DNA from: an uncultured Paracoccaceae bacterium
GTDB taxonomy: Bacteria; Pseudomonadota; Alphaproteobacteria; Rhodobacterales; Rhodobacteraceae
NCBI GenBank assembly: GCA_937864535.1
Contig: CALMJS010000035.1
Location: 1-64,000, forward strand
Direction: 5' to 3'
DNA length: 64,000 nt
The notes beneath the pieces are model-generated. The model saw only the letters and a list, made by a program, of their open reading frames with translations. It made no database searches and was not told the DNA's origin. Below, in pieces: positions 33,281 through 41,518 of this stretch. The stretch's first letter is position 1. Each line of letters begins with the position of its first letter. Made by a program: the position numbers and the translations under genes.

Positions 33281-33760
33281 ATGACTCAGGATCAAGACGG
33301 ATCACTGCGCGAATTTGTTGGCTACAACATCAAGCGCGCCCTGCATCTGGTGCAAACCGATGTGGCTGCCACCCTCGCGCCGTTTTCGCTGCGCATGGTG
33401 ACATGGTCCGCGTTATCGGTGATCCGCGAAAACGCGGGCCTGCGACAGTCGCAACTTGCGGACATTCTGGCGATCGAGCGCCCGAATTTGGTGGTTCTCA
33501 TCGATGAACTGGAACGTGCTGATCTGATCAGCCGCGACCGCGACGAAAACGACCGTCGTGCCTATAGCCTGACCCTGACCGAGGCGGGGGAGGCTCTGTA
33601 TCAGGACGCCTTGTCCGCGATGCGTGCGCACGACGACCGAATGACCCAAGGCCTGACGACCGAGGAGCGGCAGGCCCTGATTTCCATGCTTCGCAAGGTC
33701 GAAGCAAACGGCAAAGTGGGAGGACATGCCGATGGGATTGGATCGCTACCAACACCATGA
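33281..33760 (+). CDS. MarR-family regulator of hydroxycinnamate genes
   Basis: The 159-residue protein has the MarR winged helix: L-R-Q-S-Q-L-A-D-I-L-A-I-E-R-P-N-L-V near 57-74, then the wing D-R-D-E-N-D-R-R-A-Y near 87-96 with its conserved D-x-R-x-x. Homologous MarR repressors (CouR, HcaR, FerR) bind hydroxycinnamoyl-CoA esters and release their promoters. The 43-nt palindrome at 31688-31730 is the obvious binding site candidate. The start lies 3 bases after the hydratase stop. Its 3' end overlaps the ligase start by about 35 bases. Confidence 0.88.
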   Translation: MTQDQDGSLREFVGYNIKRALHLVQTDVAATLAPFSLRMVTWSALSVIRENAGLRQSQLADILAIERPNLVVLIDELERADLISRDRDENDRRAYSLTLTEAGEALYQDALSAMRAHDDRMTQGLTTEERQALISMLRKVEANGKVGGHADGIGSLPTP

Positions 33761-35525
33761 TGTGAACAAGACGGTCCAGCCGGATGGGACGATCCTGCTG
33801 ACCTCCAACATTCCGCTGCCGCCGGTCGCGGGGCGGACCCTGGATTGGCTGCTGGATTGGGCTGCGCGGACGCCTGAGGCCACGTTCCTTGCCGAACGTA
33901 GCGGCCCCGGCTGGCGTGAGGTCAGCTATTCCCAAGCGTTGGATATGGTGCGGGCCTTGGCCTCTGGGTTGCTGGCGCATGGCATCGGGCCTGATCGTCC
34001 GATCCTGATTATCTCTGGCAATTCGGTCAATCATGGTCTGTTGTCGTTAGCCGCGCAGTATATCGGCGCGCCGACCGTGCCGGTTGCGGAGCAATATGCG
34101 TTGATCCCGGCGGCCCGCGTGCAATTCGACCACATCCAGCGGCTGATCAATCCGGCGATGATATACGCCGAGGATGCGCGGTTTTTTGATGCACTCGACC
34201 TACCGCTGTTCGATGGCTGTCAGAAATTGATTTCGCATGGCGATTATCGCGGCGCCCTGCGGTTTGATCATCTGTTGCGGACAGAGGGCGAAGATGCAGA
34301 GGCCGCGCTGGCCAAGGTTGGCCCCGATACCGTGGCCAAAATCCTGATGACCTCCGGGTCCACCAGCAGCCCCAAGGGCGTTCTGACCACGCACCGGATG
34401 ATGTGCACCAATCAGGTGCAGCTGCGGGCCGTGCTGCCGTTCCTGGGCACCCGTCCGCCCCGCGTGGTGGACTGGTTGCCGTGGAACCATGTGTTTGGCG
34501 GATCGCATAACTTTAACATGATGTTGGCCAATGGCGGGTCGTTTTACATCGACAACGGCAAACCGACGCCAGCGCTGATCGGAGAGACGATCGAAAACCT
34601 CGGCATGCTGGGTGGCACCTTGGCGTTCAACGTGCCTGTGGGATTTGCCATGTTGCGCGATGCGCTCCGCAATGATGTGGCCCTGCGCGAGAACTATTTC
34701 CGCGATCTGGATATGCTGTTCTACGCCGGGGCGTCGCTGCCGCAGGATGTCTGGGCCGATCTAGAGGCAATGGCCCGCGATGTGCGCGGCGAGGTGCCGC
34801 TGTTCACCAGCAGTTGGGGCCTGACCGAAACCGCCCCCGCCTGCCTGATCCAGCACGAACCGACCGACCGCTCTGGGATTGTTGGTGCGCCGATGCCCGG
34901 CGTTGTGGTCAAGCTGATCCCGGACGCGGACCTGCGCTGCGAAGTCCGCGTCAAGGGTGACAACATTATGCCGGGGTATTTCAATGATCCCGTCAAAACC
35001 GCAGAGGCGTTTGATCCTGACGGGTTCTTTGTCACCGGCGATGCGATGCAGTTCGTAGATCGGGCAGATGTGAACAAAGGGCTGAAATTCGACGGCCGCA
35101 TTTCCGAAGATTTCAAGCTGCTGACCGGCACTTGGGTACGTGCGGCCAATCTGAGGCTGGATTTGCTACGGGACTTGGGCGGCTTGGCGCAGGACGTGGT
35201 GATCACGGGCGCAGATCGCAGCCAGATCGGGATCATGATTATTCCGTCTCAGGCCCTGCGTGACCGCAGTGACGCTGTGGATCAGGGCGGCGCGCTGGTC
35301 ATTCCCTCGGCTGCGGAAGCCATTCGCGCCTGTCTGCATGCCCGCCCGGACGAGGGGTCCTCGACCAAGGTGTTTCGGGCCATCGTGATGACCGAACCGC
35401 CGTCCATCGCAGAGGGCGAGATTACCGCCAAGGGCAACCTGAACTTCCGCAAAATCCAGACGCGGCGTGCCGGACTGCTGGCCCGTCTCTATGACGACAA
35501 CGATCCAGCTGTGATCCACATCTAA
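33726..35525 (+). CDS. fcs: Feruloyl-CoA synthase (hydroxycinnamate-CoA ligase)
   Basis: The 599-residue ANL-superfamily enzyme activates ferulate, p-coumarate or caffeate with ATP and CoA. The AMP-binding motif is T-S-G-S-T-S-S-P-K-G near 204-213, with D-W-L-P-W-N-H-V-F-G-G-S-H-N near 247-260, characteristic of the long feruloyl-CoA synthase type rather than 4-coumarate ligases of plants. S-S-W-G-L-T-E-T-A-P follows. ATG 33726 is preceded by GGGAGG. Part of the tight operon with hydratase, SDR and MarR genes. Confidence 0.92.
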   Translation: MPMGLDRYQHHDVNKTVQPDGTILLTSNIPLPPVAGRTLDWLLDWAARTPEATFLAERSGPGWREVSYSQALDMVRALASGLLAHGIGPDRPILIISGNSVNHGLLSLAAQYIGAPTVPVAEQYALIPAARVQFDHIQRLINPAMIYAEDARFFDALDLPLFDGCQKLISHGDYRGALRFDHLLRTEGEDAEAALAKVGPDTVAKILMTSGSTSSPKGVLTTHRMMCTNQVQLRAVLPFLGTRPPRVVDWLPWNHVFGGSHNFNMMLANGGSFYIDNGKPTPALIGETIENLGMLGGTLAFNVPVGFAMLRDALRNDVALRENYFRDLDMLFYAGASLPQDVWADLEAMARDVRGEVPLFTSSWGLTETAPACLIQHEPTDRSGIVGAPMPGVVVKLIPDADLRCEVRVKGDNIMPGYFNDPVKTAEAFDPDGFFVTGDAMQFVDRADVNKGLKFDGRISEDFKLLTGTWVRAANLRLDLLRDLGGLAQDVVITGADRSQIGIMIIPSQALRDRSDAVDQGGALVIPSAAEAIRACLHARPDEGSSTKVFRAIVMTEPPSIAEGEITAKGNLNFRKIQTRRAGLLARLYDDNDPAVIHI

Positions 35526-35535
35526 GGAGCTGAAT

Positions 35536-36408
35536 ATGGTCGATATTTCCAAGGTTCGCGCCATCGACATCCACACTCACGCCGAAGAGCCCTGTGGCTG
35601 TCATGCCGATGATGGCTATGACGATTTGCAGGCGACGATGGCCAAGTACTTTGGCGCGCCGTGGAACCATCCGCCGACGATCGAGATGACCGCGCAGCAT
35701 TACCGCGATCAGAACATCGCGGCGGTGATCTTTCCCGTCGATGCCGAGCGTGAGACCGGCTATCGCAGGTACAAAAACGAAGAGGTCGCAGCGCTGGCCG
35801 CCCAGCATGATGACGTTTTGATCCCCTTTGCCAGCATCGACCCGCACAAGGGCAAGATGGGCGCCCGAGAGGCCCGCCGTCTGATCAGGGACTTTGGCAT
35901 CAAAGGGTTCAAATTCCATCCGACGATGCAGGGGTTCTATCCCAACGACCGCATGGCCTATGATCTCTACGAGGCCATCGCCGAGGAAGGCGGTATCGCG
36001 CTGTTTCACACCGGGCAAACAGGCGTCGGGTCGGGGATGCGTGCCGGTAATGGCATGCGGCTAAAGTATTCCAATCCGATGTTCATGGATGATGTCGCGG
36101 TGGATTTCCCCGATATGAAGATCATCCTCGCCCATCCGTCGTTCCCCTGGCAAGAAGAGGCTTTGGCCGTCGCGCAGCACAAACCGAACGTCTATATTGA
36201 TCTGTCGGGCTGGTCGCCGAAATATTTCCCGGAAATTCTGGTGAAGTACTGCAATTCGATCCTGAAGAAAAAGGTTCTCTTCGGGTCGGACTGGCCGATG
36301 ATCAGTCCGGAACGGTGGCTGTCGGACTTTGAGAAAATCGCGATCAAGGACGAAATCCGGCCAGATATCATCAAAAACAACGCCGCCCGGTTGCTCGGGT
36401 TGATGTGA
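35536..36408 (+). CDS. Amidohydrolase (TIM-barrel), likely aryl-beta-ketoacyl-CoA hydrolase
   Basis: The 290-residue amidohydrolase_2 protein has the N-terminal metal motif D-I-H-T-H (near 11-15), a F-K-F-H-P segment near 126-130, I-L-A-H-P-S near 197-202 and F-G-S-D-W-P near 252-257. Homologues in hydroxycinnamate clusters of Rhodopseudomonas and Agrobacterium cleave the beta-ketoacyl-CoA to release the aromatic acid. A 2-pyrone or decarboxylase function, as in other ACMSD-like members, is possible but does not fit the neighbours. AAGGAG precedes the ATG. Confidence 0.85.
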   Translation: MVDISKVRAIDIHTHAEEPCGCHADDGYDDLQATMAKYFGAPWNHPPTIEMTAQHYRDQNIAAVIFPVDAERETGYRRYKNEEVAALAAQHDDVLIPFASIDPHKGKMGAREARRLIRDFGIKGFKFHPTMQGFYPNDRMAYDLYEAIAEEGGIALFHTGQTGVGSGMRAGNGMRLKYSNPMFMDDVAVDFPDMKIILAHPSFPWQEEALAVAQHKPNVYIDLSGWSPKYFPEILVKYCNSILKKKVLFGSDWPMISPERWLSDFEKIAIKDEIRPDIIKNNAARLLGLM

Positions 36409-36863
36409 TGGAGGCGCCGAGCCTGCGCCATGTGTGCGATCTGGATGTGGCGCTGGCGGGCATCACGGAACTGGGCCACGGACGCAGCGGGCAGCGGCGC
36501 ATTATCCCGATTGTCGGTGGCACCGTCAGCGGCGAAATCACGGGCCGGATACTGAATGTCGGTGCTGATTGGCAAACGATCCACGACGGCGGGCTGGCGT
36601 TTCTGGATGCCCGCTATGCCATTGAAACCCATGATGGCGCGGTGATCGAGATCGTCAATCAGGGCTACCGTCATGGTCCGGCCGAGGTCTTGGCCAGACT
36701 GGCCCGCGGCGAAGATGTCGATCCTGCCGAATACTACATGCGCACGGCCGCGCGGCTGGAAACCGGCGACCCCCGCTATGCATGGGTCAATCGGACGATC
36801 TTTGTCGGATCGGGCCAGCGTTTGGCGCAGGCCGTTCGCATTTCCCTGTTTGCTGTGGAGTGA
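36408..36863 (+). CDS. DUF3237-family protein
   Basis: The 151-residue protein has the DUF3237 lipocalin-like pattern: an early acidic L-D-V-A-L-A-G, then G-G-T-V-S-G-E-I-T-G-R-I-L near 41-53, G-A-D-W-Q near 57-61 and Y-A-W-V-N-R-T-I-F-V-G near 122-132. Biochemical role unknown to me; members often sit with hydroxycinnamate or other aromatic acyl-CoA genes. The start overlaps the amidohydrolase stop and the acyl-CoA dehydrogenase follows three bases later, so it belongs to the same operon. Confidence 0.8.
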   Translation: MEAPSLRHVCDLDVALAGITELGHGRSGQRRIIPIVGGTVSGEITGRILNVGADWQTIHDGGLAFLDARYAIETHDGAVIEIVNQGYRHGPAEVLARLARGEDVDPAEYYMRTAARLETGDPRYAWVNRTIFVGSGQRLAQAVRISLFAVE

Positions 36864-36866
36864 CCT

Positions 36867-38402
36867 ATGAAGCCGTTCACCGCCCCGCTGGATGATATTC
36901 TGTTTTCCCTGTATGCGCTGGGCGCGGATCGGATTCCCGACTGGGACTCAGACTTGGTGCGCGAAGTCGCCGGGCATTTCGCAGCCTTTGCCGAGGGCGA
37001 GATTGCCCCTGTCGATGAAGAGGGCGACCGGGTCGGCGCAGTGCTGGAAAATGGCCGGGTGCGGATGCCACCCTGTTTCCAGCCGGTCTATCGGTCTTAT
37101 GTGGAACAGGGGTGGTGCGGCCTGACCGCGCCCGAAGCATTCGGCGGGCAGGGCATGGGGGCCGCCGTTCTGGGTGTCACGTCCGAGATATTTTCTGGCG
37201 CGAATATCTCGCTCCAGATGGTGACTGGCTTGGTTCCCGGGGCGATCCGGACCCTGATGCATTTTGGGACCGCCGCACAACAGGCACAAAATATCCCACC
37301 GCTGGCTGCGGGCGACTGGCTGGCGACGATGTGCCTGACGGAACCGGGCGCTGGGTCCGACCTGTCGCGTGTGCGTACCCGGGCGGTGTATGAGGATGGC
37401 TGGAAGATCACCGGCGAAAAGATATTTATTTCCGGCGGTGATCAGGACATGTCGCAGGGGGTGTTCCATTTGATCCTCGCGCGGACCTCGGACGACGGGA
37501 TCAGGGGGCTGTCACTGTTCCTTGCCCGCTCAGAGCGAGCGGATGGCACGCGCAATGCCATTTCGGTCACCCGGATCGAAGAGAAAATGGGGTTGCATGC
37601 CTCGCCGACCTGTCAGCTGGCCTTTGACGGTGCAGAGGCCGAACTGGTCGGGGAACTGGGCGGCGGGCTAAAGGCGATGTTCACCATGATGAACCACGCC
37701 CGTCTGGATGTGTCTTTGCAGGGGGCCGCACTGGCCGCACGGGCGACCGATATCGCGCGGAAATATGCGGCGGACCGTGTGCAGGGGGGGCGGTCGATTG
37801 ACCAGCACGCGGATGTCGCGCGGATGCTGGACGACATGGACATGCTGGCCATCGGCGGCCGCGGCATTGCGCATCTGGCGCTGGTTCTGCTGGAAACCGG
37901 CGAAGCCCCTGGTCTGGTCGAGGCCCTGACCCCAGTGGCCAAGGTATTCTGTACCGATGCCGCGTCGATGGCGGCTGATTTAGGGATTCAGGTGCTGGGC
38001 GGCTATGGGTATCTGCGCGAATACCGTATGGAACAGATCGCCCGCGACGCCCGCATCACCCGCATTTACGAAGGCGCGAACGGGATTCACGCGCTTGCGC
38101 TCGTCACGCGTTTGGCGCGGCTGGGCGCCCCGCTGGATGCCTTGGCCGATTTGGCGGCAGAGCGCCCCGATCTGCTAGCAGATTGGCAGGCCGCGCGGTC
38201 ACGGGTTCAGGCCCTTGCCGATCCGGCGCCGGTTGCCACGGCATTCATGGGGCTAACGGCCGAGTTGGTGCATCAAATCGTCTGGAGCCGCCTGCGGGCT
38301 GCGATGTCCCAGCACCCCGATCCGCACCGGATCGAGCGACTCGCCGCAGTCGCGGCGCGCCGTTTTCCCATGGCCAAAACGGTATTCGAAGCTGCCCTCT
38401 AA
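36867..38402 (+). CDS. Acyl-CoA dehydrogenase, long form (about 511 aa)
   Basis: This flavoenzyme would oxidise an arylpropionyl-CoA (for example dihydroferuloyl- or phenylpropionyl-CoA) to the cinnamoyl-CoA, extending the operon to saturated side chains. M-C-L-T-E-P-G-A-G-S-D-L near 153-164 is the FAD-binding motif. G-I-Q-V-L-G-G-Y-G-Y and I-T-R-I-Y-E-G-A-N-G-I near 390-405 mark the C-terminal part with the catalytic glutamate. The C-terminal extension of about 80 residues places it with the DmdC-like long acyl-CoA dehydrogenases. The substrate is inferred from neighbours. Confidence 0.85.
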   Translation: MKPFTAPLDDILFSLYALGADRIPDWDSDLVREVAGHFAAFAEGEIAPVDEEGDRVGAVLENGRVRMPPCFQPVYRSYVEQGWCGLTAPEAFGGQGMGAAVLGVTSEIFSGANISLQMVTGLVPGAIRTLMHFGTAAQQAQNIPPLAAGDWLATMCLTEPGAGSDLSRVRTRAVYEDGWKITGEKIFISGGDQDMSQGVFHLILARTSDDGIRGLSLFLARSERADGTRNAISVTRIEEKMGLHASPTCQLAFDGAEAELVGELGGGLKAMFTMMNHARLDVSLQGAALAARATDIARKYAADRVQGGRSIDQHADVARMLDDMDMLAIGGRGIAHLALVLLETGEAPGLVEALTPVAKVFCTDAASMAADLGIQVLGGYGYLREYRMEQIARDARITRIYEGANGIHALALVTRLARLGAPLDALADLAAERPDLLADWQAARSRVQALADPAPVATAFMGLTAELVHQIVWSRLRAAMSQHPDPHRIERLAAVAARRFPMAKTVFEAAL

Positions 38403-38415
38403 AAATTCCGGAAAA

Positions 38416-38466
38416 CGTTAGCATTATCTTGCATATTGTGCATAATGATGCAAGATAATGCTAACG
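38416..38466. promoter_or_regulatory. 51-nt palindrome with phased TGCA motifs (putative BoxR operator)
   Basis: Perfect 19-base arms (38416-38434 and 38448-38466) flank a 13-base centre that itself contains TGCA. Motifs AGCA, TGCA, TGCA, TGCA and TGCT start at 38420, 38430, 38439, 38449 and 38459, about one helical turn apart. BoxR and the related BzdR are reported to bind TGCA repeats spaced by six bases, and boxR is encoded at 46567. It lies 22 bases before the DUF4863 gene and 13 bases after the acyl-CoA dehydrogenase gene, so it could also stall upstream transcription. Confidence 0.75.
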
Positions 38467-38488
38467 ACTCGGAGTTTGGGAGGGCTTC

Positions 38489-38956
38489 ATGTCTGTTGAT
38501 GCATTCAACGACCTCATGTCGCGTATTGCCGCGGCGATTGAAAACGATCCTCTGCATGCGGCGCTGGCTGCCAAGCTGAACGCGCTGTTCCCAGAGGGCG
38601 GAGAAGAGTTCCACATGCTCGCCGGGCTCTGCGAAGCCGGAGAGGCCGAAGGCTGGCTCTGCGCGCGCGAACATGGCGGGATCAAATTCGGCCGACCGAT
38701 CAAGCCCGAAACCCATGCAGGGAAATTTAGCGTCGATGTCGTGCGGATGAAGGATATCGCCGGGCCGCATCACGTCCACACGACCGGAGAGATCGGGGCC
38801 ATCATCCCGATCAACGGCGACCCGAAATTCGATGGTTTTGACGCGGGGTGGTATGTCTACGCCCCCGGTTCGGACCACCATCCCACTGTCACGGGTGGCG
38901 ATGCCTATGTGGTCTACCTGCTCCCGCAGGGGGCGATCGAATTCACTGGCCGCTAG
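38489..38956 (+). CDS. DUF4863 family protein of the box cluster
   Basis: The 155-residue protein is of the DUF4863 family, which includes 4-hydroxylaminobenzoate lyase (PnbB). The cupin-like C-terminal part has H-H-V-H-T-T-G-E-I-G near 95-104 and G-S-D-H-H-P-T-V near 127-134, whose histidines probably bind a metal. It often accompanies box genes, where its function is not established; handling of a side product of benzoyl-CoA oxidation is conceivable. GGGAGG precedes the ATG, and the large palindrome is just upstream, so this is the first gene of the benzoate unit. Confidence 0.85.
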   Translation: MSVDAFNDLMSRIAAAIENDPLHAALAAKLNALFPEGGEEFHMLAGLCEAGEAEGWLCAREHGGIKFGRPIKPETHAGKFSVDVVRMKDIAGPHHVHTTGEIGAIIPINGDPKFDGFDAGWYVYAPGSDHHPTVTGGDAYVVYLLPQGAIEFTGR

Positions 38957-38995
38957 GCCAAATGGAAAATGACAATAGATCGGGGAGGATCTATC

Positions 38996-40531
38996 GTGTC
39001 AGATAATCAAAATTCCGCAGTATACTTTGTCGATCGCCACCTGAACGAGGGTCGCGGCGATAAGATCGTCTATCAAGAGGCGGTCGAGCTGAAACGGAGC
39101 ATGACCTACAGCCAGTTGGCCGAAGGTTCTGACCGGGTCCATGGCGCACTATCCCGGTTGGGCATTCGCCGCGAAGAGCGGGCGGCGATGATCGTGCTGG
39201 ACCAGATCGAGTTTCCGCAGATTTTCTGGGGATCGATCAAGGCGGGCGTCGTTCCAATCCTGCTGAATACGCTGCTGTCGGCCTCGGTCTACGAGGCGAT
39301 TTTGCGCGATAGCCGTGCGGCGATCCTCTTTGTTTCTGCGGAGCTTCTGGCGACCGTTCTGCCAGCGTTTGAACATTGTCCCGACCTCAGAGAGATCGTC
39401 GTCATCGGTGGCGATGGCTATCCGTCGACCCTGTCCTGGGATGCGTTCATGGCCGACGCGCCAGCCGTTCCTGCCGTCGGGGCCTGCGCGGACGAAGTGG
39501 CCTTCTGGCTCTATTCCTCGGGGTCGACCGGTACACCCAAAGGCGTCCGGCACGTACACGGGAGCTTGCGCGCGACCGCAGAAACCTATGGTTCTGAGGT
39601 GCTGGGAATTCGGGAAACCGATACAGTCTTTTCCGTCGCCAAGATGTTTTTCGCCTACGGCCTTGGCAATGCCATGACCTTTCCGCTGTCGGTTGGGGCG
39701 ACGACGATCCTGCTGTCTGCGCGTCCGACCCCCGATAGCGTGTCCGCCATCCTCGAGGCCTATCGCCCAACGGTCTATTGCGGTGTCCCGACGCTGTATG
39801 CGGCGCTGCTGCACCATTGGGAAAAGCAGGGTTCGCACCCTCAGGCGCCGATCCGCCGTTGCATTTCTGCGGGCGAGGCACTGCCGGCAGAAATCGGACG
39901 CAAATGGAAAGATATCTGGGAAATTGATATTCTGGACGGCGTAGGCAGTACAGAAATGTTGCATATTTTCCTGTCGAACCGGGATAACAACCTGCATTAC
40001 GGGTCCTCTGGGATTGCGGTGCCGGGGTATGAACTGCGCCTCGTTGATGAGGCTGGCGCCGATGTGGCCGAAGGTCAGGTGGGCGAATTGCTGGTGCGTG
40101 GGCCCTCTGCCGCAGAAGGCTATTGGAACCAACGAGAGAAATCCCGCCGTACGTTCGAGGGCGAATGGACCCGGACCGGCGATAAATATGAATCGCTGGG
40201 CGAAGGACGGTTTGTCTACTGCGGGCGCACCGATGACATGTTCAAAGTGTCGGGTATTTGGGTCAGCCCGTTCGAAATCGAACAGGCGTTGATTGCGCAC
40301 CCAGATGTGCTTGAGGCGGCGGTCGTGTCCAAACGGGACGATGAGGGGCTGGAAAAGCCCAAAGCCTTTGTCGTGTTGAAGTCTGGAAACGTAGCTGCGG
40401 ACGACCTCAAGGAGTTCGTAAAGTCCAAGATCGGCAAGTGGAAATATCCGCGCTGGATCGAGGTCGTGACCGAACTGCCCAAGACCGCCACGGGTAAAAT
40501 CCAGCGGTTCAAGCTGCGCGACGTCGCATGA
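38996..40531 (+). CDS. bclA: Benzoate-CoA ligase
   Basis: This ligase activates benzoate to benzoyl-CoA with ATP, the entry step of the box pathway. The 511-residue ANL enzyme has Y-S-S-G-S-T-G-T-P-K-G near 171-181, the benzoate-type pocket stretch F-F-A-Y-G-L-G-N near 217-224, and the catalytic lysine motif T-A-T-G-K-I-Q-R near 498-505. GTG 38996 is preferred over an ATG nine codons upstream, because CGGGGAGG lies 8-10 bases before it. Its stop overlaps the ATG of the next gene (ATGA). Confidence 0.93.
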   Translation: MSDNQNSAVYFVDRHLNEGRGDKIVYQEAVELKRSMTYSQLAEGSDRVHGALSRLGIRREERAAMIVLDQIEFPQIFWGSIKAGVVPILLNTLLSASVYEAILRDSRAAILFVSAELLATVLPAFEHCPDLREIVVIGGDGYPSTLSWDAFMADAPAVPAVGACADEVAFWLYSSGSTGTPKGVRHVHGSLRATAETYGSEVLGIRETDTVFSVAKMFFAYGLGNAMTFPLSVGATTILLSARPTPDSVSAILEAYRPTVYCGVPTLYAALLHHWEKQGSHPQAPIRRCISAGEALPAEIGRKWKDIWEIDILDGVGSTEMLHIFLSNRDNNLHYGSSGIAVPGYELRLVDEAGADVAEGQVGELLVRGPSAAEGYWNQREKSRRTFEGEWTRTGDKYESLGEGRFVYCGRTDDMFKVSGIWVSPFEIEQALIAHPDVLEAAVVSKRDDEGLEKPKAFVVLKSGNVAADDLKEFVKSKIGKWKYPRWIEVVTELPKTATGKIQRFKLRDVA

Positions 40532-41316
40532 GATCGCAAATTGTTAGCATTGATGGCCTCCAGCTCGAAGTCGGGCTCTGGGGGCCAGACCCGTCCGAGG
40601 CTCTGTCTATCGTTCTGCTGCACGAAGGTCTGGGGTGTGTGGCGCTGTGGCGCGATTTGCCTGCACGCCTGGCAGAGTCGACCGGATTTGGTGTGATCGC
40701 CTATTCCCGCGCGGGCTATGGCGCATCGGACCCGGTGGCCCTGCCGCGCCCGCTGGATTACATGACGCGAGAGGCCATCGACGTTCTGCCCAAGGTGCTA
40801 GAGCAGGTCGGGTTCAAGAGGGGTGTTTTGCTGGGCCATTCAGACGGTGCCACAATCGCCACCATCTACGCCGGGAGCGTCGGCGATCACCGCGTGCGGG
40901 GCTTGGTTGTGATGGCGCCGCATTATTTTACGGAACCTCTCGGGCTGGCAGAGATCGCTGCGGCGCGGGTGGCATTTGAACAGACCGACCTCGGCGCACG
41001 CTTGGCGAAATATCACCGTGATCCTGAGAATGCGTTTCGCGGCTGGAATGATGCCTGGCTTGATCCGGGTTTTGTTCATTGGGACGTGACCGATGTGATC
41101 GACTATCTGCGGATTCCCGTTCTGGCGATTCAGGGGCGGCAGGATCAATACGGAACACTGGCCCAGATAGAGGTGCTAGAGCATCGGTCATACGCGCCGG
41201 TCGATCTGGTGGTACTCGAGGACTGCCGTCATTCGCCACATCTGGATCAGCCTGATAAGGTGGTCAGCCAAGTGGCGGAGTTCTGCGAGAGGCTGGTTCG
41301 GATTGAAATAGCGTAA
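40528..41316 (+). CDS. Alpha/beta hydrolase of the box cluster
   Basis: The 262-residue alpha/beta-hydrolase has the oxyanion H-E-G-L-G near 32-36, the nucleophile elbow G-H-S-D-G near 108-112 (Ser110) and a likely catalytic histidine in D-C-R-H-S-P-H-L near 232-239. Box clusters of Azoarcus carry a putative lactone hydrolase; this gene may be its counterpart, removing lactones or stray thioesters. Its start overlaps the ligase stop by four bases. A hairpin follows its stop. Confidence 0.82.
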   Translation: MRSQIVSIDGLQLEVGLWGPDPSEALSIVLLHEGLGCVALWRDLPARLAESTGFGVIAYSRAGYGASDPVALPRPLDYMTREAIDVLPKVLEQVGFKRGVLLGHSDGATIATIYAGSVGDHRVRGLVVMAPHYFTEPLGLAEIAAARVAFEQTDLGARLAKYHRDPENAFRGWNDAWLDPGFVHWDVTDVIDYLRIPVLAIQGRQDQYGTLAQIEVLEHRSYAPVDLVVLEDCRHSPHLDQPDKVVSQVAEFCERLVRIEIA

Positions 41317-41324
41317 GGCAAGAA

Positions 41325-41344
41325 GGCGAATCGAAGGGTTCGCC
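41325..41344 (+). terminator. Hairpin after the box alpha/beta hydrolase
   Basis: GGCGAA (41325-41330) pairs with TTCGCC (41339-41344); flanking GAA and CTC/TTC add weak pairs. It is followed by CTCTTCAATTTT, which makes a moderate Rho-independent terminator between the ligase unit and boxC. Confidence 0.5.
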
Positions 41345-41357
41345 CTCTTCAATTTTA

Positions 41358-41371
41358 TGCATGATAATGCA
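41358..41371. promoter_or_regulatory. Putative BoxR site 1 upstream of boxC
   Basis: TGCA-N6-TGCA (starts at 41358 and 41368), the spacing reported for BoxR/BzdR operators. It lies about 160 bases before the boxC GTG in an A/T-rich leader. Confidence 0.6.
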
Positions 41372-41437
41372 CATACAATCTGCTTTCGTTTGGCAAAATT
41401 CAATAAATATGACTATTATCAGTATATTAAGAAAAAT

Positions 41438-41451
41438 AGCACTATTGTGCA
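41438..41451. promoter_or_regulatory. Putative BoxR site 2 upstream of boxC
   Basis: AGCA-N6-TGCA (starts 41438 and 41448), the same 10-base period with one variant repeat, 80 bases after site 1. Confidence 0.5.
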
Positions 41452-41467
41452 TAAACGCCTTTACTGC

Positions 41468-41481
41468 TGCACAATTTTGCA
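41468..41481. promoter_or_regulatory. Putative BoxR site 3 upstream of boxC
   Basis: TGCA-N6-TGCA (starts 41468 and 41478), about 40 bases before the boxC start and 20 bases after site 2. Three sites in 125 bases suggest cooperative repression of boxCBA. Confidence 0.6.
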
Positions 41482-41518
41482 TTACCGTTCTCTTAGCACG
41501 AATTCCAGGGAGGGTGCC

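Noticed and set aside
33193-33507. Open frames across the end of the hydratase gene and the MarR gene
   Set aside because: Out-of-frame shadows of the two recognised genes.
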